Origin: an uncultured Oscillospiraceae bacterium
Lineage (GTDB): Bacteria > Bacillota > Clostridia > Oscillospirales > Oscillospiraceae
Assembly (NCBI GenBank): GCA_900758955.1
Contig: CAAETL010000012.1
Span: 1 to 6,498, forward strand
Direction: 5' to 3'
Length of the DNA stretch: 6,498 bases
Position 1 is the first letter of the stretch, and each line of letters begins with the position of its first letter. The position numbers and the translations under genes are program-made. The notes under the pieces were generated by a model. It had not been told where the DNA came from. It worked only from the letters and a program-made list of their open reading frames with translations, and did no database searches. Of this stretch, positions 5,869-6,498 are shown piece by piece.

Positions 5869-5890
5869 TTTCAGAAAGGCAGGCGATTCT

Positions 5891-6498
5891 ATGCCCCGTA
5901 AAGTACTGATTGTGGAGGACGACAGCAACATCGCGGAACTGCTCAATTTATATTTAAAAAAAGAGGGTTACGACACCATGGTAGCGGGGGACGGCGGAAA
6001 GGCGCTGGAGTGTTACCATCAATTTCGTCCCGACTTGGTTTTGTTGGATATCATGCTTCCTGTGATGGACGGCTGGGCGGTGTGTGGAAAAATTCGAGAG
6101 ACCGATTCCACCCCCATTATTATGCTCACCGCCAAAGGTGAAACCATTGATAAGGTCAGCGGCCTGGAGATGGGCGCTGACGACTACATTGTAAAGCCCT
6201 TTGAAATGAAAGAAGTCCTGGCCCGGGTCCATGCCGTACTCCGCCGGATCGGCGAGGAGGAGAGCCGCAACAGACGCCTCTCCTTTGACAAGCTGATTAT
6301 CAACTTAGACTCCTATGAACTGGAGGTGGACGGCAGACGGATCGACACGCCGCCCAAGGAGCTGGAACTGTTATTCCATCTGGCCTCCTCGCCCAATCGG
6401 GTGTTTACCCGAAATCAGTTGTTAGACGAGGTCTGGGGGTTCGACTACTTTGGCGACTCCCGCACCGTGGACGTCCACATCAAACGTCTTCGGGAAAA
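5891..6498 (+). CDS. OmpR/PhoB-family two-component response regulator, 3' end beyond window
   Basis: A phosphorylation-controlled transcription factor; 202 codons are visible. The receiver domain (about 1-118) has the acidic pocket E9-D10-D11, phospho-acceptor D53 in LVLLDIMLPVMDG, T80 in IIMLTAK and K102 in IVKPF, so it should be fully active. The winged-helix DNA-binding domain (about 129 onwards) has the family pattern PPKELELLFHLASSPNRVFT, QLLDEVWG and the recognition-helix region GDSRTVDVHIKRLRE at the edge. Only the last helix and the final strand are probably missing. The purine tract AGAAAGGCAGG (5873-5883) serves as ribosome binding site. A sensor histidine kinase would be expected to follow downstream outside the window. 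It is transcribed divergently from the small CGCGC gene and the phage operon. It resembles PhoP/WalR/ResD-type regulators, but the regulon cannot be named from the sequence. Confidence 0.95.
   Translation, partial: MPRKVLIVEDDSNIAELLNLYLKKEGYDTMVAGDGGKALECYHQFRPDLVLLDIMLPVMDGWAVCGKIRETDSTPIIMLTAKGETIDKVSGLEMGADDYIVKPFEMKEVLARVHAVLRRIGEEESRNRRLSFDKLIINLDSYELEVDGRRIDTPPKELELLFHLASSPNRVFTRNQLLDEVWGFDYFGDSRTVDVHIKRLRE

Noticed and set aside
1..6498. CRISPR arrays, tRNA or rRNA genes, insertion sequences and transposases
   Set aside because: No regularly spaced repeats, cloverleaf-like segments or transposase motifs were seen on either strand.

Overview
The window looks like the chromosome of a fairly G+C-rich Bacillota, most probably a gut clostridium of the Oscillospiraceae type (Flavonifractor, Oscillibacter or Intestinimonas-like). 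This is inferred from the strong AGGAGG-type ribosome binding sites, the character of the phage proteins and the OmpR/PhoB-type regulator. No rRNA or marker gene is present, so the genus is a guess.

Positions 1 to about 5340 hold one tightly packed minus-strand operon, the DNA-packaging and head-building module of a tailed (siphovirus or PBSX-like) phage or prophage. In transcription order it contains: small terminase (5331-5020), large terminase (5023-3770), portal (3729-2554), head maturation protease (2557-1592), a small head decoration-like protein (1577-1230), the HK97-fold major capsid protein (1198-164) and the start of the next gene (143 to beyond the window edge), a probable head-tail connector. 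Two junctions are 4-base ATGA overlaps; the other gaps are 14 to 40 bases. Every reading frame is intact. There is no separate scaffold gene, and the C-terminal part of the protease may do that job.

Positions 5338 to 5890 form the boundary. A short leader with a hairpin, an inverted repeat and a weak candidate promoter lies in front of the small terminase. Before it is a strong rho-independent terminator (5426-5451, minus strand), which ends a tiny minus-strand gene for a 56-residue protein with a CGCGC cluster (5628-5458). The rest of this stretch is A+T-richer intergenic DNA, ending in a good sigma-A promoter on the plus strand (5796-5824).

From 5891 to the right edge runs a plus-strand response regulator (receiver plus winged-helix domain), cut off by the window end, which looks like an ordinary host gene.

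The most interesting aspect is the arrangement. A complete-looking packaging and capsid operon sits almost directly beside a host-type regulator, with no integrase, repressor, replication gene or HNH nuclease visible on the terminase side. Its small terminase is short and lacks the usual N-terminal DNA-binding domain. Both fit a PBSX-like or gene-transfer-agent-like domesticated element, but an ordinary prophage whose other modules lie to the left of the window is equally possible.
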